Of a stretch of 64,000 nt of DNA, positions 53,039 to 61,040 are shown in pieces. Location: positions 5,643 through 69,642 of the forward strand of contig CAQUBD010000007.1 in NCBI GenBank assembly GCA_948891265.1, written 5' to 3'. Every line of letters begins with the position of its first letter. Position 1 is the first letter of the stretch. The position numbers were made by a program, and so were the translations under genes. Under the pieces are notes generated by a model. That model searched no databases. It was not told where the DNA came from and saw only the letters and a list, made by a program, of their open reading frames with translations. The stretch comes from an uncultured Clostridia bacterium (GTDB lineage Bacteria > Bacillota > Clostridia > TANB77 > CAG-508).

Positions 53039-53206
53039 TAACCCAATAGGAGTAAGTTAAGTACACTTTATAAAAAATAACTATATTATAAAAGTTCAGT
53101 AGAATTAATAATTTTAGAAAGGTATATTTACTATCAATATAATTGTGAATGAATGTCATAAAGTGAGAACAAGATAATAAGTCTCATTCCCACTTTATAG
53201 CTTTTT

Positions 53207-53410
53207 TCAATCTAACACCATAAAAGCTTCTTCTCGTTCTTCCTCCGAAAGTTCTTCTAACCCCATCTTCTCTTGCTTAATTCCTTGTTGTCTAAGTTCT
53301 TTCATTTTAGCATCAATATCTTCTTTCATTTTGTCCTTAAGTTCCAAAGATTTTTCTCTAGTTAACCTTGATGATACTTCTTGCATTTTTTTGATGTCTT
53401 CATGATTCAT
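53207..53410 (-). CDS. Small charged helical protein (67 aa)
   Basis: SD TAGGAGGAGAAAAAT. Almost entirely charged helix (MNHEDIKKMQEVSSRLTREK, EELSEEEREEAFMVLD). No known domain. It is probably a small DNA-binding or regulatory partner of the element; only its position upstream of mobV suggests this. Confidence 0.6.
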   Translation of the reverse strand: MNHEDIKKMQEVSSRLTREKSLELKDKMKEDIDAKMKELRQQGIKQEKMGLEELSEEEREEAFMVLD

Positions 53411-53516
53411 ATTTTTCTCCTCCTAACATTGTTTTTCGAGAATAACTACATATTTTTTGTATACATTTATACAACATATACATATATTACTATATTTTTC
53501 TGTACTTTTCAATATT

Positions 53517-54323
53517 TTAATTATTTTCTTTAAGTATGTTCTTATTTGTTTTTGTTAATATTTCCATTTGAGCAATTGCTATTTTATTTAGTCTAATTAG
53601 TCTTTCAGACTGTTCTATTCTTTCATTTATATAAATTGAATTTATATTTTCTAAATTAGCTAAACAAATTAATTCATTTATTGTAGCATACTCTCTTATG
53701 TTTCCTTGTTTATCTGGATTTTTATCTCTCCATTGTTTTGCTGTCATTCCAAATAAAGCCATATTTAACACATCTGCTTCTTCTGCATAAACAATGCTTG
53801 TTTCATATTTAGTAAGTTCTTTTGGAATCAAATTTTTCTTTATTGCATCTGTATGTATTTTATAATTTATCTTTGATAATTCTCTTTTTGCGTCCCAACC
53901 TAATTGCTTTTGTTCTTCTGCTTTAAGCCTTTCAAATTCTTTTATTAAAAGTAATTTAAACTTTGGACTTATCCACATACCAAACTCAAAAGCAATATCT
54001 TTATGAGCATATGTCCCACCATATCTACCAGTTTTAGCAACAATACCAATACTATTTGTTTTATTTACCCATTCTTTAACACTTAATTTATAACTATTTA
54101 AACCTGCTTGACTTTTAATTATGGCAAATTCGCCATAATTAAAATTAGGGTTGTGTAATTCTTCCCAAATGCCTAAAAATTCAATAGTATTTCTATTTCT
54201 TAACCAGTCTGAAATGAAAAAATCACCATCTTTTGATTTTAGCATGTCTGTTAATGAAATGTAGTCTTCATTATCTATATTCAAATATGTAATTTTAGTA
54301 TCTAAAACATTTATTGCTTTCAT
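53517..54323 (-). CDS. KilA-N domain DNA-binding protein
   Basis: 268 residues. The KilA-N domain spans about 15-135 (YISLTDMLKSKDGDFFISDWLRNRNTIEFLG, GRYGGTYAHKDIAFEFGMWISPKFKLLLIKEF). The C-terminal part is helical (MTAKQWRDKNPD, IREYATINELICLANLENINS), as in phage and island KilA-N proteins of human gut Clostridia and Bacteroides. A DNA-binding, phage-derived regulator of unknown target. SD AAGGAGAATTT. It is the outermost gene of the accessory region next to ssrA. Confidence 0.9.
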   Translation of the reverse strand: MKAINVLDTKITYLNIDNEDYISLTDMLKSKDGDFFISDWLRNRNTIEFLGIWEELHNPNFNYGEFAIIKSQAGLNSYKLSVKEWVNKTNSIGIVAKTGRYGGTYAHKDIAFEFGMWISPKFKLLLIKEFERLKAEEQKQLGWDAKRELSKINYKIHTDAIKKNLIPKELTKYETSIVYAEEADVLNMALFGMTAKQWRDKNPDKQGNIREYATINELICLANLENINSIYINERIEQSERLIRLNKIAIAQMEILTKTNKNILKENN

Positions 54324-54430
54324 AAATTCTCCTTATTATTAAAACTTTTGTTTGATTATATAATTTTTAGATACATATGTCAATGAATTTTGCTAAATAA
54401 ATTTTGAAATAAAAAGAATTAATATATTAG

Positions 54431-54477
54431 CCCACTGACACCTTTCCAAAACGTAATTTTGAAAGTGTCATAGTGGG
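54431..54477. terminator. Strong hairpin, likely terminator
   Basis: CCCACTGACACCTTTC pairs with GAAAGTGTCATAGTGGG around an AAAACGTAATTTT loop, in the spacer between the KilA-N gene and ssrA. Confidence 0.7.
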
Positions 54478-54761
54478 TTACATACTTTTGTTAGAAAGTT
54501 ATGTAACAGCTTTCTTTAATAGTACATTTATTTACTTACTGAAGGAAAAATATTTAAAAAATAATATATTTTTTAGTGTACTTAACTAAATCGTTCTCCC
54601 CTATGAGTTTTGACCTACATTCAAAACTCGGGGGCACTGCGAGGCAATAAATTTATTTACACCTACTGAAAATAAGTGATATTTTTGCAATAAAAAAATA
54701 CCATCCATTTCTGAATGATATTTGTATCTATCTGTTCTATTAGTTCGAACAGAAACGTCGT
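54478..54761. other. Structured spacer downstream of ssrA
   Basis: It holds two hairpins, GAGTTTTGA-CCTACA-TTCAAAACTC (about 54605-54630) followed by GGGGGCACTGCGAGGC, and TCTGTTC-TATTAGTTC-GAACAGA (about 54730-54753), the latter a likely ssrA terminator. No gene is seen; a possible island junction. Confidence 0.45.
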
Positions 54762-55118
54762 TGGTGGAGATGAGGGGAATCGAACCCCTGTCCATAATAC
54801 TATCCAAATAGACCTCTACAAGTTTAGTTTATCATTTATTTTCTTTTTTAATTCACCGATAAACAGGTTAATTAAAAATATATCTTTATAAAATACCCCC
54901 TACTTCTAAAGAAAAAGTAGCTTTGTTCCCTACTTTAATTTTACACCTTAATTTAAACCAGTAGGCTATCTAAATAAGATGACACTGCAATTAGGCAGCG
55001 TATGCTAATTCTTGATTATCAGCGTTTATTTTTATTTTCTCGTTTATTTAAGTGGCCAACGAGAATCCACTACTTGCTATCTATATTTCATGTAATATGT
55101 CGAAACCATTACATCCCC
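54762..55118 (-). ncRNA. ssrA: Transfer-messenger RNA
   Basis: 357 nt. The 5' end GGGGATGTAATGGTTTCGAC and the 3' end GGTTCGATTCCCCTCATCTCC plus encoded ACCA form the tRNA-like part (acceptor GGGGATG/CATCTCC). The internal reading frame encodes a tag ending DNQELAYAA then TAA (about 55000-55030), followed by pseudoknot segments. It rescues stalled ribosomes and tags nascent chains for ClpXP, whose genes are also in this window. The 3' end is a frequent integration site, and the accessory region abuts it. Confidence 0.93.
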
Positions 55119-55201
55119 ATATTACTTTTTTATTATACTATATTTTATTACTTTTATCAACTTTTATAATATATATTCATATTATATTTTAGGTGATTTA
55201 T

Positions 55202-56120
55202 ATGAGTATTGTTCCTACAAATGTTAATTATAATCATTATTTAATGACTCAAAATCTTTTAGTTTTAAATCGTACATATCCTTTTTTGAACATTCAGACT
55301 ATTGGAAATAGTGTTATAGGAAAAGAACTTTATATTATAAAACTTGGAAAAGGTCAGAAAAAAGTTTTTTATTCTGCTTCAATTCACGCAAATGAGTGGA
55401 TTACAAGTGTATTACTTATGAAATTTATTGAAGATTACTGTATTGCTTATACTAACAATTCGACATTATATGGATATTCTATAAAAAATTTATTTAACAC
55501 TGCTTCTATTTATATTATGCCAATGATTAATCCTGATGGAGTAGATTTAGTTACAGGATCTTTAAATCCAACTTCATCTGTGTATTTGAATGCAAAAAAC
55601 ATTTCTACTTCTTTCCCAGATATTTCCTTTCCAAATCGGGTGGAAGGCGAATATCAATGGTGTGGATTTAAATTTGCAATTTCCTGCTGGTTGGGAAAAT
55701 GCAAAAGAAATAAAATATTCGCAAGGATTTAATAAACCTGCTCCTCGTGACTTTGTTGGATATGGCCCGTTAACAGAGCCAGAATCTTTAGCAATTTATG
55801 ATTTTACTCTTTCACATGATTTTAAATTAATAATTTCCTATCATACTCAAGGTCAAGAAATTTATTGGAATTTTCAAAATATTTATCCTCCTAGAGGATA
55901 CGAAATAGGAAGGCGTTTTGCTAGTTCAAGTAGATATAAATTAGCAGATGTTCCTTATAATTCTAGTTTTGCTGGATATAAAGATTGGTGGATTCAAACT
56001 TATAATCGACCTGGCTATACAATTGAAGCAGGTATTGGTGAAAATCCTTTGCCTTTATCTCAATTTGATGAAATTTATAAAGATAATTTGGGAATTTTAG
56101 TTTTAGGTGCTACTTTATAA
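55202..56120 (+). CDS. M14 carboxypeptidase (ENP1-like), frame broken at a CGG codon
   Basis: The ATG at 55202 (SD TAGGTGATTTAT) opens a frame with the zinc motif HANEW (about residue 60) and PMINPDGVDLV. At 55637 AAT CGG GTG leaves the family sequence; skipping the C (AAT GGG TGG AAG) restores NGWKANINGVDLNLQFPAGW, the second zinc His in IISYHTQGQEIYW and the catalytic Glu in YTIEAGIGENP, to a stop at 56118. 305 residues in all, as expected for gamma-D-glutamyl-meso-DAP peptidases that cut peptidoglycan stem peptides during sporulation. No signal peptide. Either +1 frameshifted or a pseudogene/artefact. Confidence 0.88.
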
Positions 56121-56257
56121 ATTTTTGAATATTTACTTTTAATAATCAAGAAAATATGATTAAATCAGGATCATAAAATACTTGCATTTTAAACTAAAGA
56201 AGGGGGTGTAAAAAAGTATTTATTTTTACACCTCCTTAAAGTATCTAATTTTTAACG

Positions 56258-57580
56258 TTATCTTTCAAAAGTATCTATTCCAGATCTATATTTTTCATAT
56301 TCACTTTTTTCTCTTATAGACTTCCAACGTTTTCTAAAAATATTCTTTCGTTCAGACTTATCAAATAATAAATTTAACAAATTATTTATTTTATTAGTTT
56401 CTGTTACATCACGTAAAAATAATTTTTCAAACTCATCTTTTTTATAATTTGGATTTTTAGCATTTTCTAAACTCACTTCAAATATTTTTCCTACTAATTC
56501 TAAATCTTGAAAAATAATTTCTGGCTCTAGTGAAGAATTAAATATTCTTATTTCAATTCTTCCTGCATTATCAGAGTTCCATTCCATATGATTAAAGTTT
56601 ATACTTGTCCATCTTACTTGTGATTTCTCATCTTCTTTTTTCTTTATTCCTTCCTCATATTTATGGTAAATTCGAATCTTTTCTTCATCTGTTTTTGCAT
56701 AAGCTAAATCCCATCCTAAATCATAATATTCTGGACCAATATTTGACCAAGCAATAATTTTATCTAATCTATTTCGTGCCTGAATTTGATATAAAAATTT
56801 CTCCATATCTTCTTCAGTTTCAAGAGCAATACTTCTATCTTCTTCAAAAAAATTTTGAATATTTTCTTTTATTGGAGTAGCCATCGTATGTGCCTCTTCT
56901 CTTATCTCTTCCCCTTCTGGATTAGCCATTTTAAAAAATAATTCTTCACATTCTCCCCATATTTTAAGTAAATTTTCTATCGCCTTTTTATTACATTCTA
57001 AATAATCAACTCCAATGTTTATATGTAATCCAGTTGCTTCATGTAATCTAGCATTCAAAGCTTTGAATAAAGTACAAATTGCCACAATTTGATTTAAGTC
57101 ATATAAGTTATTTTTCATAATTGGTGTAGATGCTTCTGATTCATCAGTAAATGCTTCTGGAGAAAAAATCCATTTATTAAACTCATTTTTCTTTTGAAAA
57201 TCTGAATTTTGAATAATTGCATTCGAAATATCAGTAGGAACTTCTAGGATTTCCATAATGTATTCAATAGAATTTGAATCAAATATCCATTTAATTTCAT
57301 CTAAGGGTATATTTGATACTTCTATTTCCAAACCAAATTTTAATTTTTCTGGAAAATCTATTTTTTCTTCCCATCTGGAAAATCTTTTTTCATCATTAAA
57401 TAATCCATACAATACTTTGTTCTTATCAACAATTTTTAAGATTTTATCAAGATACTCTTTTGTATACCACCAAGGATTTCTAAGAAAATATTCTTTGATA
57501 TCTTGCATATTTGACATTATTTCTTGTTCTTTATATTCATCTATATGATCTAAAAAATCACCAGTTTCTATAAAATTCAC
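56258..57580 (-). CDS. Putative amidoligase (GCS/glutamine-synthetase-like)
   Basis: GTG start at 57580 behind GAGGGGGAGTAAG, 440 residues. LKFGLEIEVSNIP (about 80), GLHINIGVDYLECN (about 185-198), AWSNIGPEYYDLGW and GRIEIRIFNSSLEPEIIFQDLELVGKIFEVS (about 355) match the amidoligase family, which has a carboxylate-amine ligase fold and is predicted to make peptide-like amide bonds, often beside modifying enzymes. Substrate unknown. It follows a 133-aa gene by 12 bp, a two-gene operon. Confidence 0.8.
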   Translation of the reverse strand: MNFIETGDFLDHIDEYKEQEIMSNMQDIKEYFLRNPWWYTKEYLDKILKIVDKNKVLYGLFNDEKRFSRWEEKIDFPEKLKFGLEIEVSNIPLDEIKWIFDSNSIEYIMEILEVPTDISNAIIQNSDFQKKNEFNKWIFSPEAFTDESEASTPIMKNNLYDLNQIVAICTLFKALNARLHEATGLHINIGVDYLECNKKAIENLLKIWGECEELFFKMANPEGEEIREEAHTMATPIKENIQNFFEEDRSIALETEEDMEKFLYQIQARNRLDKIIAWSNIGPEYYDLGWDLAYAKTDEEKIRIYHKYEEGIKKKEDEKSQVRWTSINFNHMEWNSDNAGRIEIRIFNSSLEPEIIFQDLELVGKIFEVSLENAKNPNYKKDEFEKLFLRDVTETNKINNLLNLLFDKSERKNIFRKRWKSIREKSEYEKYRSGIDTFER

Positions 57581-57592
57581 CTTACTCCCCCT

Positions 57593-57994
57593 CTATATAA
57601 TTTCATTAATTACAATATAGTTTCCTTTATATTTTTCTTTCTCTTTTACTGTTAATAAATTATCACTTAATTTGCTTTCTAATATTACAATATTAGGAAT
57701 TTTACATAAAGACATTATAAATTCTCTTTCATTATCAATTATTAATGCTTTATCTAAATTATACTTTTCTTTTATTATTTTATATTGTTCTCCTAATATA
57801 CCCATTTTAGTATGAACAATATCTAAATCTAAACAATAAAATTTTATTTTATAAAATGCTATTTCATATCTCCTAATAAACTTTTGCTTTTCTGTTAAAT
57901 GAAAATATTGTTTTCCAAATATAAATTCATATAATTCTTGTAACGAATCAAATTTATTAATTTGTTCTTGTTCTATATATATTAAATCTTTCAT
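57593..57994 (-). CDS. Unknown partner of the amidoligase (133 aa)
   Basis: SD AAAGAGGTTGAAGAAAT. No domain recognised. Alpha/beta pattern with LYEFIFGKQYFHLTEKQKFIRRYEI and KALIIDNEREFIMSL. It is the first gene of a two-gene operon with the amidoligase, so it is likely its substrate, regulator or binding partner (inference). Confidence 0.55.
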   Translation of the reverse strand: MKDLIYIEQEQINKFDSLQELYEFIFGKQYFHLTEKQKFIRRYEIAFYKIKFYCLDLDIVHTKMGILGEQYKIIKEKYNLDKALIIDNEREFIMSLCKIPNIVILESKLSDNLLTVKEKEKYKGNYIVINEII

Positions 57995-58164
57995 ATTTCT
58001 TCAACCTCTTTTATATTAACATAATTATTTTATCACATAACTGCACATTTATCAATATTTTTATCTATATATTAGAACAAATGGGAAAGCTAATAAATTT
58101 ATAGTATGTTATTTAAAACTATAAATTTTAATTAGTAATAAATTATAAATAGCAAAGTTTTCCG

Positions 58165-58260
58165 TAAATTTGTTCATGTGCGAAATTTTCGTTAGAAAAT
58201 TTCTGTACAGCTGAGTTTAATATAATAGGAAAGTATAACTTTCCTATTATATTAAAAACA
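58165..58260. repeat. Short relative of the 115-bp repeat plus hairpin
   Basis: TTTGTTCATGTGCGAAATTTTC...GAAAATTTCTGTAC resembles the GCGAACAAA/GAAAATTGC part of the repeats at 45.1 and 59.0 kb. AATAGGAAAGT-ATA-ACTTTCCTATT follows at 58221-58249. Spacer between maf and the 133-aa gene; no ORF. Confidence 0.5.
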
Positions 58261-58282
58261 AGATGCCTATTACATCTTGTTT
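58256..58282 (-). terminator. Terminator at the maf 3' end
   Basis: AACAAGATG-TAATAGG-CATCTTGTT overlaps the maf stop codon; a second hairpin lies at 58221-58249. Confidence 0.65.
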
Positions 58283-58854
58283 ATATATTCTTTAATTATA
58301 TCATATACTTTATGTGTTGGTAATCCAACAACTGATGTATAATTTCCTTCTATTTTCTCAATAAAAACACAAAATTCATTTTGTATTCCATATGCTCCAG
58401 CCTTATCCATAGCATTTCCAGTATCTATCCATTTTTCTATTTCTCCATCAGTTATATTCTTTAGATATACTTTTACTTCATCATATGTTTTTACTTCTTT
58501 ATATTTTCCATCTTTTTGAATTAAAACACTTAATCCACTTATTATTTGATGAGTTCTATCTCCTTTTAATAATTCTTTTATCATTTCTTTTGCATGTTTT
58601 CTACTATTTGGCTTACCATATATTTTTTCATCTTTTACTACCATTGTATCTGATGCAATAACTATTCTATCTCCTTCTGTTTTATCGAAGATACTTTTTG
58701 CTTTTATATAAGATAATCTTGTTGCTTGTTCTTCTGTTTTCAATCCTTCTATTAAGTTCTCGTCTACATCGCTTACCATAATTTCAAACTCTGGCACAAT
58801 TAATTTTAATAATTCTTTCCTTCTAGGAGATTGTGATGCTAATATAAATTTCAT
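58270..58854 (-). CDS. maf: Maf-type nucleoside triphosphate pyrophosphatase
   Basis: 194 residues. ASQSPRRKELLKLI (5-18), VSDVDENLIEG, IVIASDTMVVKDEKIYGKP (about 70-87) and DKAGAYGIQN with SVVGLP near the end, all Maf motifs. It removes non-canonical or m5-modified dTTP/UTP/CTP and is linked to septum inhibition in Bacillus. SD AGAGAGAAAAT. Confidence 0.96.
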   Translation of the reverse strand: MKFILASQSPRRKELLKLIVPEFEIMVSDVDENLIEGLKTEEQATRLSYIKAKSIFDKTEGDRIVIASDTMVVKDEKIYGKPNSRKHAKEMIKELLKGDRTHQIISGLSVLIQKDGKYKEVKTYDEVKVYLKNITDGEIEKWIDTGNAMDKAGAYGIQNEFCVFIEKIEGNYTSVVGLPTHKVYDIIKEYINKM

Positions 58855-58984
58855 ATTTTCTCTCTTTCTTACTAATATTATTTTTTATAATATTATCACA
58901 ATTATATATAATTATCAATTATTTTTTATATTTAAGTTTCGGTTTTTTATTCGTGTTACTATTCACATCAACCCAAAGTCAATC

Positions 58985-59100
58985 TAAAACACATTCCACA
59001 GAAAATTCAATGCAATTTTCGCGGGCGAACAAAAACGGAGCATGTAAGTAAGCTAAAATGTTAAAAATTTTTAATCATGCCCCTTTTGTTCTCAACTTAA
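58985..59100 (+). repeat. 115-bp dispersed repeat, copy B
   Basis: Contains GAAAATTCAATGCAATTTTC, GCGAACAAAAACGGAGCATG, TAAGCTAAAATGTTAAAAA and AATCATGCCCCTTTTGTTCT, matching copy A (45065-45180) in inverted orientation. Directly upstream at about 58925-58950 lies TTTAAGTTTCGGTTTTTTATT, an inverted match to 43828-43850. Confidence 0.75.
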
Positions 59101-59223
59101 TTAAACTGTGAATTGTAACTTCGTATTTAAAATTAAAAGTTATAATATATGTCAACTTTCGACAGACTTTTCATATTTTATATATTATTATATATATTAT
59201 CTTAAGACAGAAGGAGGAAAATC

Positions 59224-59403
59224 TATGAAGACATTATTAGAAAAACTTTTGACAACAGAATTCATTTCTACATGTGATGCAATGTATGCTCTGGAAGCAT
59301 TCTTAGAAGAAGTTGACAAACATTTCAGTTCGGATTGTCGTGGAAACTATCAGGATCTGTATGTTGTAGGAAATCGGGTATATAGATATTTTTCTTCCAT
59401 ATA
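59224..59403 (+). CDS. Small unknown protein (59 aa) of foreign codon use
   Basis: SD AGAAGGAGGAAAATCT before the ATG at 59224 (the frame is open from 59108). MKTLLEKLLTTEFISTCDAM then YALEAFLEEVDKHF; no domain recognised. Richer in GC than the neighbourhood, with an in-frame CGG (GGA AAT CGG GTA) six codons before the final ones. A +1 shift there would also give an open tail of 13 codons, so it may be a fifth shift site, but the zero frame is equally plausible. Confidence 0.55.
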
Positions 59404-59446
59404 GTTATGTATAGCTTTCTACTACTTAGTAACTAATGTATAAAAT

Positions 59447-59508
59447 AAAAAGCCAGAAGTTTTAAACTCTATCTTTTAGAGTTTATTATCTCTGACTTTT
59501 TATTTTTT
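59447..59508. terminator. Terminator between the small gene and clpX
   Basis: AAAAAGCCAGA ... TCTGACTTTTT with an inner hairpin AAACTCTA-TCTTT-TAGAGTTT. Confidence 0.8.
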
Positions 59509-59513
59509 CATTT

Positions 59514-60840
59514 TTATGCTGTTTCTTTGTTTTTCTTATCTGGTATATGCCTATTTCTTTTAGAATTTGCTTTTCCATTACTCTTATTTTCATCTATCAC
59601 TACTTCTGGTTCTTTTTTATCTAATACTGTCTCTTTAGTTATTCTACATTTTGATATATTAGGAGTAGATGGTATTTCAAACATTATATCTCTCATTATT
59701 TCTTCAATAATTGAACGAAGTCCTCTTGCCCCTGTTTTTCTTTCTATTGCTTTATCAACAATTGCCTCCAAAGCTTCTTGCTTAAATTCAAGCATAACAT
59801 CATCCATTTCTAATAATTTTTGATACTGTTTTACTAATGCATTTTTTGGCTCTGTTGCAATTTTTATTAGAGCTTCCTTGTCTAAATCTTTAAGTGTTGC
59901 AATAATTGGTAATCTACCTATAAATTCAGGTATAAGACCATATTTTAATAAATCTTGTGGTAGCATTTCTTGAAATATTTCATATTTATTAATTTCATTT
60001 TGGCTTTCGATTTTAGTTCCAAAGCCTATACTTTTTTTACCAGTTCTATCTTTAATTATATTTTCTAGACCTTCAAATGCCCCTCCACATATAAATAAAA
60101 TATTTTCAGTATTTATTTGTATCATTTCTTGATTTGGATGTTTTCTTCCTCCTTGTGGTGGAACTGATGCAATTGTACCTTCAACTATTTTTAATAAAGC
60201 TTGTTGTACGCCTTCTCCGACTTACATCTCTAGTTATTGATAGATTTTCAGATTTTCTTGTTATTTTGTCAATCTCATCTATATATACTATACCTTTTTC
60301 TGCTTTTTGAATATCTCCATCTGCTGCTTGGATAAGCTTTAATAATATATTTTCAACATCTTCACCAACATAACCTGCTTCTGTCAATGTTGTAGCATCT
60401 GCTATTGCAAATGGTACATTTAAAATTTTTGCAAGAGTTCTTGCAAGAAGTGTTTTTCCACATCCTGTTGGTCCTAAAAGTAATATATTACTTTTTTGAA
60501 TTTCTACATCATCTTTTTTGTTATTGTCTCCTTCATGCGCAATTCTTTTATAGTGGTTATATACAGCTACAGATAACGTTTTCTTTGCTTCTTCTTGTCC
60601 TATTACATAATCATCTAAAACTTCCTTTATTTCTTTAGGACTTGGTATTTTATCTAAATCATTTAAAGTATATCCTACTTCTTCATCTTCATAATTTTCA
60701 GCAGCAATTATACTTGTGCATAAATCTACACATTCATCACAAATATAAACCCCTGGTCCTGCAACTATTTTTTTTACACTTTCTTGTGATTTTCCACAAA
60801 ATGAACATTTTACATTTTTAGGTACATCATTTTTAGCCAT
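59514..60840 (-). CDS. clpX: ClpX, ATP-dependent unfoldase, frame broken at CGG codon 208
   Basis: The ATG at 60840 (SD GGGAGAAAAGC) opens a frame with the zinc finger CSFCGKS ... CDECVDLC (10-45), Walker A LLGPTGCGKTLLARTLA (about 116) and YIDEIDKI. At 60217-60219 AGT CGG AGA AGG leads to a stop 11 codons later. Skipping the C gives AGT GGA GAA GGC, the invariant VSGEGVQQALLKI, and the frame runs on through RKHPNQEM, ENILFICGGAF, sensor and RKTGARGLRSIIE blocks to 59514: 441 residues, normal for ClpX. ClpX feeds ClpP, including ssrA-tagged proteins. The shift is programmed, a sequence artefact, or a loss-of-function mutation; the last is least likely for such a gene. Confidence 0.93.
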
Positions 60841-60860
60841 GCTTTTTCTCCCTTTCTCTA

Positions 60861-61021
60861 CGCTTCGCTTCGTTCATCGTCATCCTTTTAGCGGTTACAA
60901 ATTCGCTATCGCTCATTTGCATAAGATATCCGTATCTCATTTCATTTCGAACGGCTATCTCAATTTCCATCTGCCAAATCTTGCCTTCGAAGCCTTTTCG
61001 CTTCGCTTCGTTCATCGTCAT
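60861..61021. repeat. CGCTTCG repeats between clpX and clpP
   Basis: Two copies of CGCTTCGCTTCGTTCATCG (60861-60883, 60998-61021) flank a stretch with GCATAAGATATCCGTATCTC. The 60972-61021 part matches 27799-27848. On the minus strand each copy reads ATGACGATGAACGAAGC, creating short repeat-derived ORFs (MTMNEAKR) between the two operon genes. Confidence 0.75.
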
Positions 61022-61040
61022 ATAAAGATTTTTCAAAATC

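Noticed and set aside
54601..54807. 68-codon minus-strand frame
   Set aside because: It overlaps the tmRNA 3' end and has no SD; non-coding.
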